The translations under genes and the position numbers were made by a program. Shown one piece after another: positions 26,001 to 32,699 of a DNA stretch of 48,141 nt (positions within the stretch are counted from its first letter, which is position 1; the number at the start of each line of letters is the position of its first letter). Source of the DNA: CAZCCV01 sp964497515 (GTDB lineage Bacteria > Armatimonadota > UBA5829 > DTLH01); contig CAZCCV010000018.1 of NCBI GenBank assembly GCA_964497515.1, positions 1 to 48,141 on the forward strand. Direction: 5' to 3'. The notes under the pieces were generated by a model, which saw only the letters and a program-made list of their open reading frames with translations, was not told the DNA's origin and did no database searches.

Positions 26001-26245
26001 CTCTGACGGTGAGGGTCGGACTTGACGGGGCCACGACCAACAAAAACGCCGTTTATGTATAGTTTGTAGCGACTGTCTGCCGTTATGCGAATCGATGCTT
26101 TGGCGGGGGCAAAGCCCAGCTCAAACGACTTTCTGGCATATAGATTGAAGTTCCTTGGGCGGTTATCGCCCTCGCACCATATCCAGTTGGCACTCCAGTC
26201 GTCTCTTCTCGGAAATCGGCTGCGTCTAGCAACCACTCTCTTCAC
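23042..26245 (-). CDS. GH78-like alpha-L-rhamnosidase with long basic low-complexity tail
   Basis: 1067 aa, GTG start at 26245. Residues about 15-800 resemble bacterial GH78 alpha-L-rhamnosidases: an N-terminal sugar-binding beta domain (WSANWIWCEGD, YKLYINGVFVGRGPVKSD), a middle beta domain with VLDFGREVFGSLEIE, and an alpha/alpha-barrel. The barrel holds DSPWRERAQWWDN (general-acid region, near residue 410) and GATTFWEHFEPTDSMC (near 680). A short beta domain closes the catalytic part. From about 800 onward the protein is different: a predicted coiled coil (about 830-868) and a 200-residue Lys/Arg/Pro/Ala/Glu tail with clusters such as KRRRPRRPSK, KPRRRR and APRRRR. No signal peptide is visible, so it may be cytoplasmic. 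The tail could bind nucleic acid or anionic polymers; this is inference. Confidence 0.85.
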   Translation of the reverse strand: MKRVVARRSRFPRRDDWSANWIWCEGDNRPRNFNLYARKSFELGFAPAKASIRITADSRYKLYINGVFVGRGPVKSDPHRQSYDTYDIKDFLVKGQNTFAVLVHHIGQGTYGYMPGRAGLLAEADIILEDGNRKIVTDDTWRVLPAEAWTSAGGRLSQRLGWQEVFDANLEPKDWTAVKFKDAKWPQAKILGGSNMPPFDRLVAREIPHLREEVVYPKGVGAVYECPALPENAKPADMPAFMAEEELTLLNQGTVDKPEMMLVDNTSATVITTPAKKGVVMVLDFGREVFGSLEIEFARSHGGILDIGYSELLDEGRVKPNRGEINYSDRLILRKGKQIWTGFEPRAFRFVQIDIRNCPKPIAISRIAVRETTYPVEWKGSFESSDDLLNRIWKTAGDTARLVMQDTFIDSPWRERAQWWDNAAIAAQTAFYAFGDTQLFRQGLKHISASQDREGIVSALFPSAARMNFPDFGALWVMSVWDYYAMSEDVSLLHDLYPSVVRWLKWIARFTNSSGLLSNVAGDVFIDWAEIDRRGEMAAMNCLYVGALRAASRMAESLKRDRDAGEWASLASSVKVAVAKYFWSPSHGLFADARVDGKLIEHYSRQTNILAALFDIADHYQKASIFRKSLDANGMEPISTPRFMSFLTEGMFKSGYAGYAVDAIRDKWGAMLEKGATTFWEHFEPTDSMCYASSSGPAAQLQAYVLGVRPTGEPGRVRIEPQLADLDWAKGKVTAAGGVVSVEWQRSRRGFTMTIEVPKGMTAEVVPPRETAACRVMVDSKEKLDQNIEVGSGRHRIQVNPCSPRRSRNATCTCPEPVVESLPIPDGRRDIETVEQMIKILSELEREAAERAKEEAEERAAQALLEQSSSENGSSKSKSKRRRPRRPSKHAMHSAEETPAEQAPSVQAEPEPASAAESNVEQSPVAKPRRRRTKAHTPEKPAEEAAPAEAEATAADTDTKKVSKPKTTSRRSRKPAQKSEPVAESEPVEAAEPAKEPAKRPAPRRRRQPAKPKTAEATPEVPKVEAEPAAATELPDSNEGETPNGKKPKRHYRRRKPASHTEPVPEG

Positions 26246-26409
26246 CTTTTAAACTCATAGACTTGCACTACCTTATGTACGATTATGTCACAAACGAGCT
26301 CCGAGCGCAAGCACAGCGAATCGGATTCACACCTGCCGAGCGGGTGAAAGACGCTGCCGAAGGGTCACCGTACCGTCGCCGTTATTTCATCTCAGAAGGG
26401 TGATACAAA
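26246..26409. other. Intergenic region
   Basis: 164 bp between two minus-strand genes. No convincing promoter or terminator. A plus-strand 42-codon open frame (ATG 26275, stop 26401-26403) without a ribosome site is the only coding possibility. Confidence 0.4.
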
Positions 26410-27234
26410 TCACTCGCAGAGGCTGCCACAGTCCACGAAAAACTCACCGCCGTCCACCCCGATTACGTTTCCGGTAATCCACTGACTTCTGGGATCGGCA
26501 AGCAGCACAACAGCGTTCGCAACATCCTCCGGTTCTGTTAGTCGCCCCATGGGATTGCGAGCTTTGGAAAACTGAATCATAATCTCGTGCTCGGGGATTT
26601 TTCTCAGCGCAGGAGTATCTGTTACACCGGCTCTCAGCGCATTGCAGGTAATCCCTCGCTTCGCAAGCTCAAACGCCAACTGCCGAACGTGAGCCTCTAA
26701 CGCCGCCTTGGCGGAAGAGACTGCGCCATACGATGGCCACACACGCTCCCCACCGGCACTGGTCAAAGCCACAATCCGGCTTCCATATGTGAGTAGTCCA
26801 CGCTGAGTAAGGCCCTGTGTCCAGTAGACAAGGCTGTTTGCCATAACGTCGAGCGTCATCTCCATCTGTGGCTGAGTAATATGATCTGCAGGATCGCCGA
26901 TGAATGGACGAACACTGCCGAAAGCGAGCGAATGGAGTAGAAGCCTGATAGCTTTTCCGTCACCACCGAGGCGCTCCAGAATACGCGCTATTATGGTATC
27001 GCGGTGTTTGGCGTCCGCAGCATTCAGATTGAAGAACTCTACCTCGCTACCTTCAGCTTTGATAGCCTGCATAACTGCCTCAGCATTCGGCAGAGTCGAT
27101 TTTCTGTCGAGGTGGACTCCGAATATGTTCATCCCACAACGAGCCAATTCTATGGCGGTTGCGCGACCGAATCCGCTCGATACACCGAGTATCAGCGCCC
27201 ATTCACCACGCAAGTTGTTCATCTCCTCAGTCAT
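26410..27234 (-). CDS. Short-chain dehydrogenase, FabL-type enoyl-ACP reductase candidate
   Basis: 274 aa. ATG 27234 preceded by GAGGAGG; the longer frame to 27315 is not supported. Rossmann motif G17-V-S-S-G-F-G near the N-terminus, with the Gly-x3-Gly-x-Gly pattern, and an active-site pair Y169-x6-K176 (SYGAVSSAKAALE). The x6 spacing is that of enoyl-ACP reductases, whereas classical SDRs have x3. It also has a C-terminal DPRSQWITGNVIGVDGGEF. Together these match FabL (NADPH enoyl-ACP reductase III) better than FabI. It would perform the last step of each fatty-acid elongation cycle. Another SDR activity cannot be excluded. Confidence 0.82.
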   Translation of the reverse strand: MTEEMNNLRGEWALILGVSSGFGRATAIELARCGMNIFGVHLDRKSTLPNAEAVMQAIKAEGSEVEFFNLNAADAKHRDTIIARILERLGGDGKAIRLLLHSLAFGSVRPFIGDPADHITQPQMEMTLDVMANSLVYWTQGLTQRGLLTYGSRIVALTSAGGERVWPSYGAVSSAKAALEAHVRQLAFELAKRGITCNALRAGVTDTPALRKIPEHEIMIQFSKARNPMGRLTEPEDVANAVVLLADPRSQWITGNVIGVDGGEFFVDCGSLCE

Positions 27235-27690
27235 TCTACACCTCCTCAAACACAGCAATCTGTGCGAGTTCCACTCCTTGAAAATCCTCATCATTATCGC
27301 AGAAACACTGCGCAATTAAAAGAAGCTGCAGGAGACTCGCAAACTCACAGATCAGATTGCAGTGATGTAAACCCTTTCATTATACCCAGCGTAATTACCT
27401 AAGAGAGCATCGGCATCAGTCACGCCTAATGCTGCGGACAGGTAAGTACAACCAGGTTGAAGGCGGTATAGTTGTGACCATCCGGCGCGATTGACCCTGC
27501 CGAAGACTCTCACTTGAAAGCCGTGCCGTAGAAGATCCGCAATTGGCTACTACCTGTCGCAATGATTTGGGGGGACGCTGCTTGACACTGACTCTGCCTT
27601 CTTATATACTTGAGCCGGCACTTTTACCTGTAAAATACACGAACGCCTGAGTGCGGAGTGTTAGCGTCCTCCGACAGGAGGTTTCATAAT
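27235..27690. other. Intergenic region between divergent fabL-like and murA genes
   Basis: 456 bp without a convincing gene. It holds the murA promoter (27582-27610) and a possible minus-strand -10 (TATAAT at 27379-27384, no good -35) for the FabL-like gene. I saw no riboswitch or tRNA fold in the remaining 27400-27580 stretch. Confidence 0.55.
27582..27610 (+). promoter_or_regulatory. murA-mreB promoter
   Basis: TTGACA (27582-27587), a 17-nt spacer and TATACT (27605-27610), close to the ideal housekeeping promoter. It leaves a leader of about 75 nt before the murA start. Confidence 0.8.
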
Positions 27691-28977
27691 TTGGATCAAT
27701 TATTCATTAACGGCGGTGTTCCCTTAAGAGGCGTCATCAAGGCCAGCGGCAGCAAGAATGGCACGCTGGCCATTATGGCTGCTTCGCTGCTCGCCAAGGG
27801 TCGCACTACGCTGACGAACGTTCCCAAAATTGGCGACATCTACACAATGGTCGAAATGCTAAACGCGCTCGGTGCTGAGTGTGAGCTGACCGAAGACGGT
27901 ACCGTTACCGTTGATGCCACCGATCTGAAATCGACTGAAGCCCCTTACGAGCTCGTCAAGAAGATGAGAGCGTCATTTACTGTGTTGGGCCCTCTTCTAG
28001 CCAGAAAGGGATTTGCCCGCGTCGCTATGCCGGGCGGGTGCGACATTGGCGCAAGACCGATTGATTTTCACGTGAAAGGCATACAGGCGCTTGGCGCGCG
28101 CGTGGAAACCGGACACGGCTATGTTCAAGCTGAAGCTGAAGACCTGTACGGTTCAGAGATATATCTGGATTTTCCGAGCGCTGGAGCCACTCAGCACATA
28201 ATGACGGCCGCCTGCTTAGCTAAAGGGGTAACTGTAATCCAAAACGCAGCTATGGAGCCAGAGATAGTCGATCTGGCAAAGTATCTGACTAAGATGGGCG
28301 CTAAAATTAAAGGCGCAGGTACGATGGCTGTGCGTGTGGAAGGCGTAAGCGAACTGAGAGCAACCAACCACAGAGTGATTCCCGACCGTATGGAATCCGG
28401 AACGTATGCCGTTGCTGCAGCGATAACACAGGGCGACGTGCGGATAGAAGATGCTGGCCCGATGAATATGGAGCCTTTTCTTCTGAAACTGAGAGAGGCT
28501 GGTGCAGTTGTTACCGTCGACGACACTTGGGTAAGGGTGAGATCGAACTCGAAAGCGCTTGCAACCGACGTAGTCACCATGCCCCACCCCGGTTTTCCCA
28601 CGGATATGCAGCAGCCCTTTGTAGCTCTGCTTTCAACCGCACAGGGAACATCAATTGTCACAGAAAACGTATACGAGCGCAGGTTCAAGTATATTAGTGA
28701 GCTGCAGCGTATGGGCGCAGATATTAAACAGGACGGGCGCACTGCAATAGTACAGGGCGTGGAGCGGCTTTCTGGCGCACAGATTACCGCCTCCGACCTT
28801 CGGGCTGGAGCTGCACTCGTAGTTGCGGCGCTTGGTGCTGAGGGTGAAAGCGAAATCACTGGAATTGAGCATATCGATCGCGGTTATGAGGGATTAATCG
28901 ATAAGCTCAAGGAACTAGGCGCAGATGTTGTCCGCGCCGACTCAGACAGAAAGGGAAATGCTCTGTGTTCAGTCTAG
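27691..28977 (+). CDS. murA: UDP-N-acetylglucosamine 1-carboxyvinyltransferase
   Basis: 428 aa from a TTG at 27691; AGGAGG lies 9-14 nt upstream, and the protein then begins like other MurA enzymes (LDQLFINGGVPLRG). First committed step of peptidoglycan synthesis: transfer of enolpyruvate from PEP to UDP-GlcNAc. Active-site K22 (SGSKNG) and C117 in PGGCDIGARPIDFH are present, so the fosfomycin-sensitive cysteine form is predicted. DRMESGTYAVAA and HPGFPTDMQQP are typical. The mreB gene starts 13 nt before its stop, linking wall precursor synthesis with rod-shape control. Confidence 0.97.
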   Translation: MDQLFINGGVPLRGVIKASGSKNGTLAIMAASLLAKGRTTLTNVPKIGDIYTMVEMLNALGAECELTEDGTVTVDATDLKSTEAPYELVKKMRASFTVLGPLLARKGFARVAMPGGCDIGARPIDFHVKGIQALGARVETGHGYVQAEAEDLYGSEIYLDFPSAGATQHIMTAACLAKGVTVIQNAAMEPEIVDLAKYLTKMGAKIKGAGTMAVRVEGVSELRATNHRVIPDRMESGTYAVAAAITQGDVRIEDAGPMNMEPFLLKLREAGAVVTVDDTWVRVRSNSKALATDVVTMPHPGFPTDMQQPFVALLSTAQGTSIVTENVYERRFKYISELQRMGADIKQDGRTAIVQGVERLSGAQITASDLRAGAALVVAALGAEGESEITGIEHIDRGYEGLIDKLKELGADVVRADSDRKGNALCSV

Positions 28978-29984
28978 TCCCCCAGCTTGGAATTGACCTG
29001 GGGACTGCAAATATAGTCGTATATATCAAGGGCAAAGGCATTGTTCTAAGAGAGCCCAGCGTGGTTGCTATGTCCACGGTCACCAAGAAGATTCGTGCCG
29101 TAGGCGAGGAAGCCCGATTGATGATCGGTCGCACACCGGGCAATATTGTTGCCGTCCGTCCGATGTGCGACGGCGTCATTGCCGATTACACCACCACCCA
29201 AAAAATGCTCGAATACCTGATCTCCCGGGTATGCGGACGCAAACGCATTTTCAAACCAAAGGTACTGGTATGCGTGCCGTCGGGTGTAACTAGCGTAGAG
29301 CGGAGAGCCGTCATACAGGCCACTAGAAGCGCCGGCGCGGGTGAAGCATACACCATCGAGGAGCCAATGGCAGCAGCTATCGGAGCTGGACTTCCGATAG
29401 CCACACCGGGTGGAAATATGGTAGTGGATATCGGTGGAGGAACTACCGATATTGCTGTTATTTCTCTCGGAGGCATTGTCGTTTCACGATCGATAAGACT
29501 CGGTGGGAACAAGTTCGACGAAGTCATCGCGAGGCACGTAAAGAATAAGTACAACCTGATGATTGGCGAGCGCACCGCTGAGGAAATCAAAGTTAAGGTA
29601 GGCTCTGCTTATCCGATGCAGACTGAAATGACGCTCGAGGTTCGCGGTCGGGATATGGTAGCTGGACTGCCTAAGACAGTGGAAGTTACATCTGAAGAGA
29701 TCAGGTCTGCACTTTCGGAACCTGTGGGCAGCATTGTCGAGCGCGTAAAGAGCGTCCTCGAAATCACCCCACCAGAGCTATCGTCGGATATCATTGAACG
29801 AGGGATGATGCTTACCGGAGGCGGGGCGCTCTTAAGAGGCCTCGACAAATTGTTAACCATCGAGACGAATATCCCGATTCACATCGCTGAAGACCCGCTA
29901 TCGTGTGTGGCGCTCGGCACCGGAAAAGCGCTTGATGAGTTTGATATAATCCGAGACAACTTCATTATGTCGGGCGTTGAGTAG
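28965..29984 (+). CDS. mreB: Rod-shape actin homologue MreB/Mbl
   Basis: 339 aa, GTG at 28965 overlapping murA by 13 nt, so translation is likely coupled. Bacterial actin that organises the elongation machinery at the cytoplasmic membrane. It has phosphate-1 LGIDLGTANIVVYIKGKGIVL, phosphate-2 MVVDIGGGTTDIAVISLGGIV and the adenosine motif MMLTGGGALLRGLDKLL. The N-terminus FSLVPQLG may help membrane attachment. mreC and mreD do not follow, so the remaining shape genes are elsewhere. The symbol could equally be mbl. Confidence 0.95.
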   Translation: MFSLVPQLGIDLGTANIVVYIKGKGIVLREPSVVAMSTVTKKIRAVGEEARLMIGRTPGNIVAVRPMCDGVIADYTTTQKMLEYLISRVCGRKRIFKPKVLVCVPSGVTSVERRAVIQATRSAGAGEAYTIEEPMAAAIGAGLPIATPGGNMVVDIGGGTTDIAVISLGGIVVSRSIRLGGNKFDEVIARHVKNKYNLMIGERTAEEIKVKVGSAYPMQTEMTLEVRGRDMVAGLPKTVEVTSEEIRSALSEPVGSIVERVKSVLEITPPELSSDIIERGMMLTGGGALLRGLDKLLTIETNIPIHIAEDPLSCVALGTGKALDEFDIIRDNFIMSGVE

Positions 29985-30078
29985 AGTCTGGCGTGCGTAA
30001 GTCAGATTTTGGAATCTATGAAAGGCACCGGGCATAGCGAATTAGCCTATAGACTCTTTACTGAAGGTTGATCTCGAA

Positions 30079-30588
30079 ATGCCCGTATCAAGGATGATGA
30101 AACTTGTAGCTATTATAGTTGCGGCGTTGAGTGTAGCTGCAATGTGCTTTGCTGCGGGCGCCAAAATTGGCGCCCATTTTGTTGATGTGCCAGACACCCA
30201 TTGGGCTGCAAGCTCAGTCCGACAGCTTGCGGATCAGGGTATTATGAACGGTTACCCCGACTCCACCTTCAAAGGGGACAAGACAGTCACACGCTATGAG
30301 TTGGCTGTAGTTCTTGCCAGATTTGCTGAAGTAATAGAAGAAGGACGCAATACACTCCACTCCGCTGAAGAGCTGCCAAAGGAAGTGTCTTTGCCGACTA
30401 ATTGCCCGCCGTGGACGAAGGACAGCATCGCAATGCTCGTAGCAAATGGTTTTTTTCCTATTGATTCGCCTATAATAGCCGACGGAAACGCGGCCGTTAC
30501 AGGAACCGATCTTGCTCAGGCGTTATCGGCTGTCGGTGCGCGAGTTGTCGACATTGATACCCCAGAAGGTGCTCGATCCGATAGATAG
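30079..30588 (+). CDS. Exported S-layer homology (SLH) domain protein
   Basis: 169 aa, ATG 30079. A signal peptide (about 1-26) is followed by one clear SLH motif: FVDVPDTHWAASSVRQLADQGIMNGYPDSTFKG then VTRYELAVVLARF. A second, degenerate SLH-like stretch may follow (CPPWTKDSIAMLVANGFF). SLH domains anchor proteins to pyruvylated wall polymers or, in diderm SLH bacteria, link outer membrane to peptidoglycan. At this size it may be a small envelope-tethering factor. The coding sequence contains an unusual 20-bp near-palindrome at 30156-30175. Convergent with hemL, 3 nt apart. Confidence 0.85.
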   Translation: MPVSRMMKLVAIIVAALSVAAMCFAAGAKIGAHFVDVPDTHWAASSVRQLADQGIMNGYPDSTFKGDKTVTRYELAVVLARFAEVIEEGRNTLHSAEELPKEVSLPTNCPPWTKDSIAMLVANGFFPIDSPIIADGNAAVTGTDLAQALSAVGARVVDIDTPEGARSDR

Positions 30589-30591
30589 CAG

Positions 30592-31887
30592 CTACGCAGC
30601 TAGGATTTTCATTACCTCTTTTGCCGCTTCTATGGTTGCCGCAATGTCATCTTCTGTGTGAGAAATGGATACGAAGGAGGCCTCAAACTGAGAAGGTGCA
30701 AAATAGAATCCACACTCAAGCATTCCCCGGAAGAAAGCTGCATAGCGCGAGGTATCTGAAGTTCTGGCGGTAGCGTAATCGGTGACTTTCTGACATGCAA
30801 AGAAGAGTGTGGACATCGAGCCAATCTGGTTTCCTGTCGCCGGCACCCCTGCGGAAACTGCAGCATCCATAAGCCCGTCGGCGAGCATTGCGCCCATCTT
30901 TTCGAGCCTAGCGTATACTTCCGGATCTTTCAGCATCCTGAGTGTTTCTATCCCCGCAGCTACGGCCAACGGATTGCCAGAAAGTGTTCCAGCCTGATAC
31001 ACGGGGCCAGACGGAGCGACAAACTCCATTATTTCGCGCTTGCCACCGTAAGCGCCCATCGGAAGCCCTCCGCCGATTATCTTACCAAGCGTAGTGATGT
31101 CTGGAATGACGCCAAACCTGTCCTGAGCACCACCGTAACCAAGACGAAAACCTGTGATAACCTCGTCGAAGATAAGAAGTATACCATACTCATCGGCTAT
31201 ATGGCGAAGCGACTCCAAAAACCCAGGTTCTGGTAAAACGACGCCCATATTGCCTGCCACCGGTTCGACTACTATGCAGGCGACGCTTTTTTGATGCAGT
31301 GCTACAGCAGCTCTAACGGCTTCTACGCTATTGTAGGGGGCTGTGATTGTGTCGACGGTAAGATTAGGGGGAACCCCTGCGCTATCGGGCATACCTAGTG
31401 TGGCAATTCCCGAGCCGGCTTTTGCAAGGAGGCTATCGCTGTGGCCATGATAGCCTCCTTCAAACTTAATTATCTTATCCCGCCTTGTGAATCCTCTTGC
31501 CAGGCGGATTGCACTCATCACAGCTTCAGTGCCTGAGCTTACCAGCCTCACCATTTCGACAGATGGCACGGCATCGACTATCATTTCAGCCAGCCCGACC
31601 TCAGTGGCTGTAGGCGCGCCAAACGTCGAACCACGCTCTGCAGCCCGTTTTATGGCATCTACAATCTGCGGATGAGCGTGTCCGAATACTAACGGACCCC
31701 ACGAGCAGACGTAATCGAGATAACTGTTGCCATCCTCGTCGTATACTCGGGAGCCAGAACCCTCTTTGATAAACACAGGCTGACCACCGACCGACCCAAA
31801 CGCCCTTACAGGACTGTTTACACCGCCCGGAATCAACTCTTTCGCCTTTTCAAAAAGCTGCGCTGAATATGTTTTGTCCAACTGCAT
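30592..31887 (-). CDS. hemL: Glutamate-1-semialdehyde 2,1-aminomutase
   Basis: 431 aa from ATG 31887; a GTG two codons earlier is possible. PLP enzyme forming 5-aminolevulinate from glutamate-1-semialdehyde in the C5 tetrapyrrole route. Signatures: ELIPGGVNSPVRAFG, VSSGTEAVMSAIRLARG, FEGGYHGHSDSLL, LIFDEVITGFRLGYGGAQ and the PLP lysine K269 in TTLGKIIGGGLPMGAYGG. Full length. No other heme genes are adjacent. Its strong promoter leaves a very short leader. Confidence 0.97.
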   Translation of the reverse strand: MQLDKTYSAQLFEKAKELIPGGVNSPVRAFGSVGGQPVFIKEGSGSRVYDEDGNSYLDYVCSWGPLVFGHAHPQIVDAIKRAAERGSTFGAPTATEVGLAEMIVDAVPSVEMVRLVSSGTEAVMSAIRLARGFTRRDKIIKFEGGYHGHSDSLLAKAGSGIATLGMPDSAGVPPNLTVDTITAPYNSVEAVRAAVALHQKSVACIVVEPVAGNMGVVLPEPGFLESLRHIADEYGILLIFDEVITGFRLGYGGAQDRFGVIPDITTLGKIIGGGLPMGAYGGKREIMEFVAPSGPVYQAGTLSGNPLAVAAGIETLRMLKDPEVYARLEKMGAMLADGLMDAAVSAGVPATGNQIGSMSTLFFACQKVTDYATARTSDTSRYAAFFRGMLECGFYFAPSQFEASFVSISHTEDDIAATIEAAKEVMKILAA

Positions 31888-31901
31888 AATCACCTGCGGT
31901 G

Positions 31902-31931
31902 AGTATATCAGCGAGGCTAAAGCAGTGTCAA
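31902..31931 (-). promoter_or_regulatory. hemL promoter
   Basis: On the minus strand, TTGACA (31926-31931), an 18-nt spacer and TATACT (31902-31907). The predicted start near 31895 is only about 8 nt from the ATG at 31887. Confidence 0.72.
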
Positions 31932-31941
31932 ACGCACCACA

Positions 31942-32694
31942 TCATCTTCTTTCAACGAGTCTGTTCATCGGCGGATAGGTATCTTCAGAGATCAGCGACC
32001 TGGTAGAGCCAATTGTCCGATAAACTGCAACGTGCAGCCCTGGTTCACCACGATTGATCACTCGCCACGAAAACTCTGAGTCAGGCGATTTGGCCCTAAT
32101 CACTTCGCTCGGAGCAATCACCTGACGGATTTCTCGGCCTATAGAAACAGTATCTTTGAGAGACTGCTGCGAGAGAATTCGACAGTACAAGCGATCGCCA
32201 TCTACCCCCGACTCTATTCGAATCGGACTCTTGTAAGGATTCCGGAACCGCAAGTCGATGTCGTACTGCGCCACGGCGGCATCCTGACCCGGAGGAACAT
32301 AGCGTGCCGGAAAATGGTGTCTGTGGCGCTCTGTTATATCGAGCCCGGCAAGCAGGGCGGCGTTGTACACTGTAGACGATGTCTGGCACACTCCACCGCC
32401 CCAGGCTGGTATCAGTTCGCCATCGTAGCTCACTGGAGCTTTCACATATCCCCTATCTGGAGTCCAGGATTTCACGATTCGGTTGAATGAAAACTCAGCG
32501 CCCGGCTGAATTATCCGACCGTTTAGTTGCTGAGCGGCGAGCTTGGCATTATGTGACTGAGATGTGCTCCGTTGTGCAAGTCCGGTATTATATTCCGCGA
32601 TGACCTGCCACTTTGGAGGCTGACCAGCAGCCCACGCAACAAGGCCGATCATAACAAATGCCGCAACAACTGCAATTGCTGTCTGCATCTTCAT
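31942..32694 (-). CDS. VanW family protein
   Basis: 250 aa. ATG 32694 lies 5 nt after the macroglobulin stop and has AAGGTGA upstream; a GTG overlapping that stop as GTGA is also possible. An N-terminal signal anchor (about 1-25) is followed by the VanW domain: NGRIIQPGAEFSFN, GYVKAPVSYDGELIPAWGGGVCQTSSTVYNAAL, ERHRHHFPARYVPPGQDAAV and DLRFRNPYKSPIRI. VanW occurs in some vancomycin-resistance clusters, but its biochemical role is unknown. Here it is the last gene of a three-gene envelope operon; no van genes are present, so resistance should not be inferred. Confidence 0.92.
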   Translation of the reverse strand: MKMQTAIAVVAAFVMIGLVAWAAGQPPKWQVIAEYNTGLAQRSTSQSHNAKLAAQQLNGRIIQPGAEFSFNRIVKSWTPDRGYVKAPVSYDGELIPAWGGGVCQTSSTVYNAALLAGLDITERHRHHFPARYVPPGQDAAVAQYDIDLRFRNPYKSPIRIESGVDGDRLYCRILSQQSLKDTVSIGREIRQVIAPSEVIRAKSPDSEFSWRVINRGEPGLHVAVYRTIGSTRSLISEDTYPPMNRLVERR

Positions 32695-32699
32695 TCTGA

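Noticed and set aside
27420..27580. Possible structured RNA upstream of murA
   Set aside because: I looked for riboswitch, 6S and SRP-type folds and found no extended stems; the gap is explained by promoters.
30588..30606. Small palindrome at the SLH/hemL convergence as a terminator
   Set aside because: The stem is short (AGCT repeats), overlaps coding sequence and has no T-run.
31942..32694. VanW as evidence of vancomycin resistance
   Set aside because: No vanHAX, vanRS or vanY-like genes are near; VanW domains are widespread in non-resistant bacteria.
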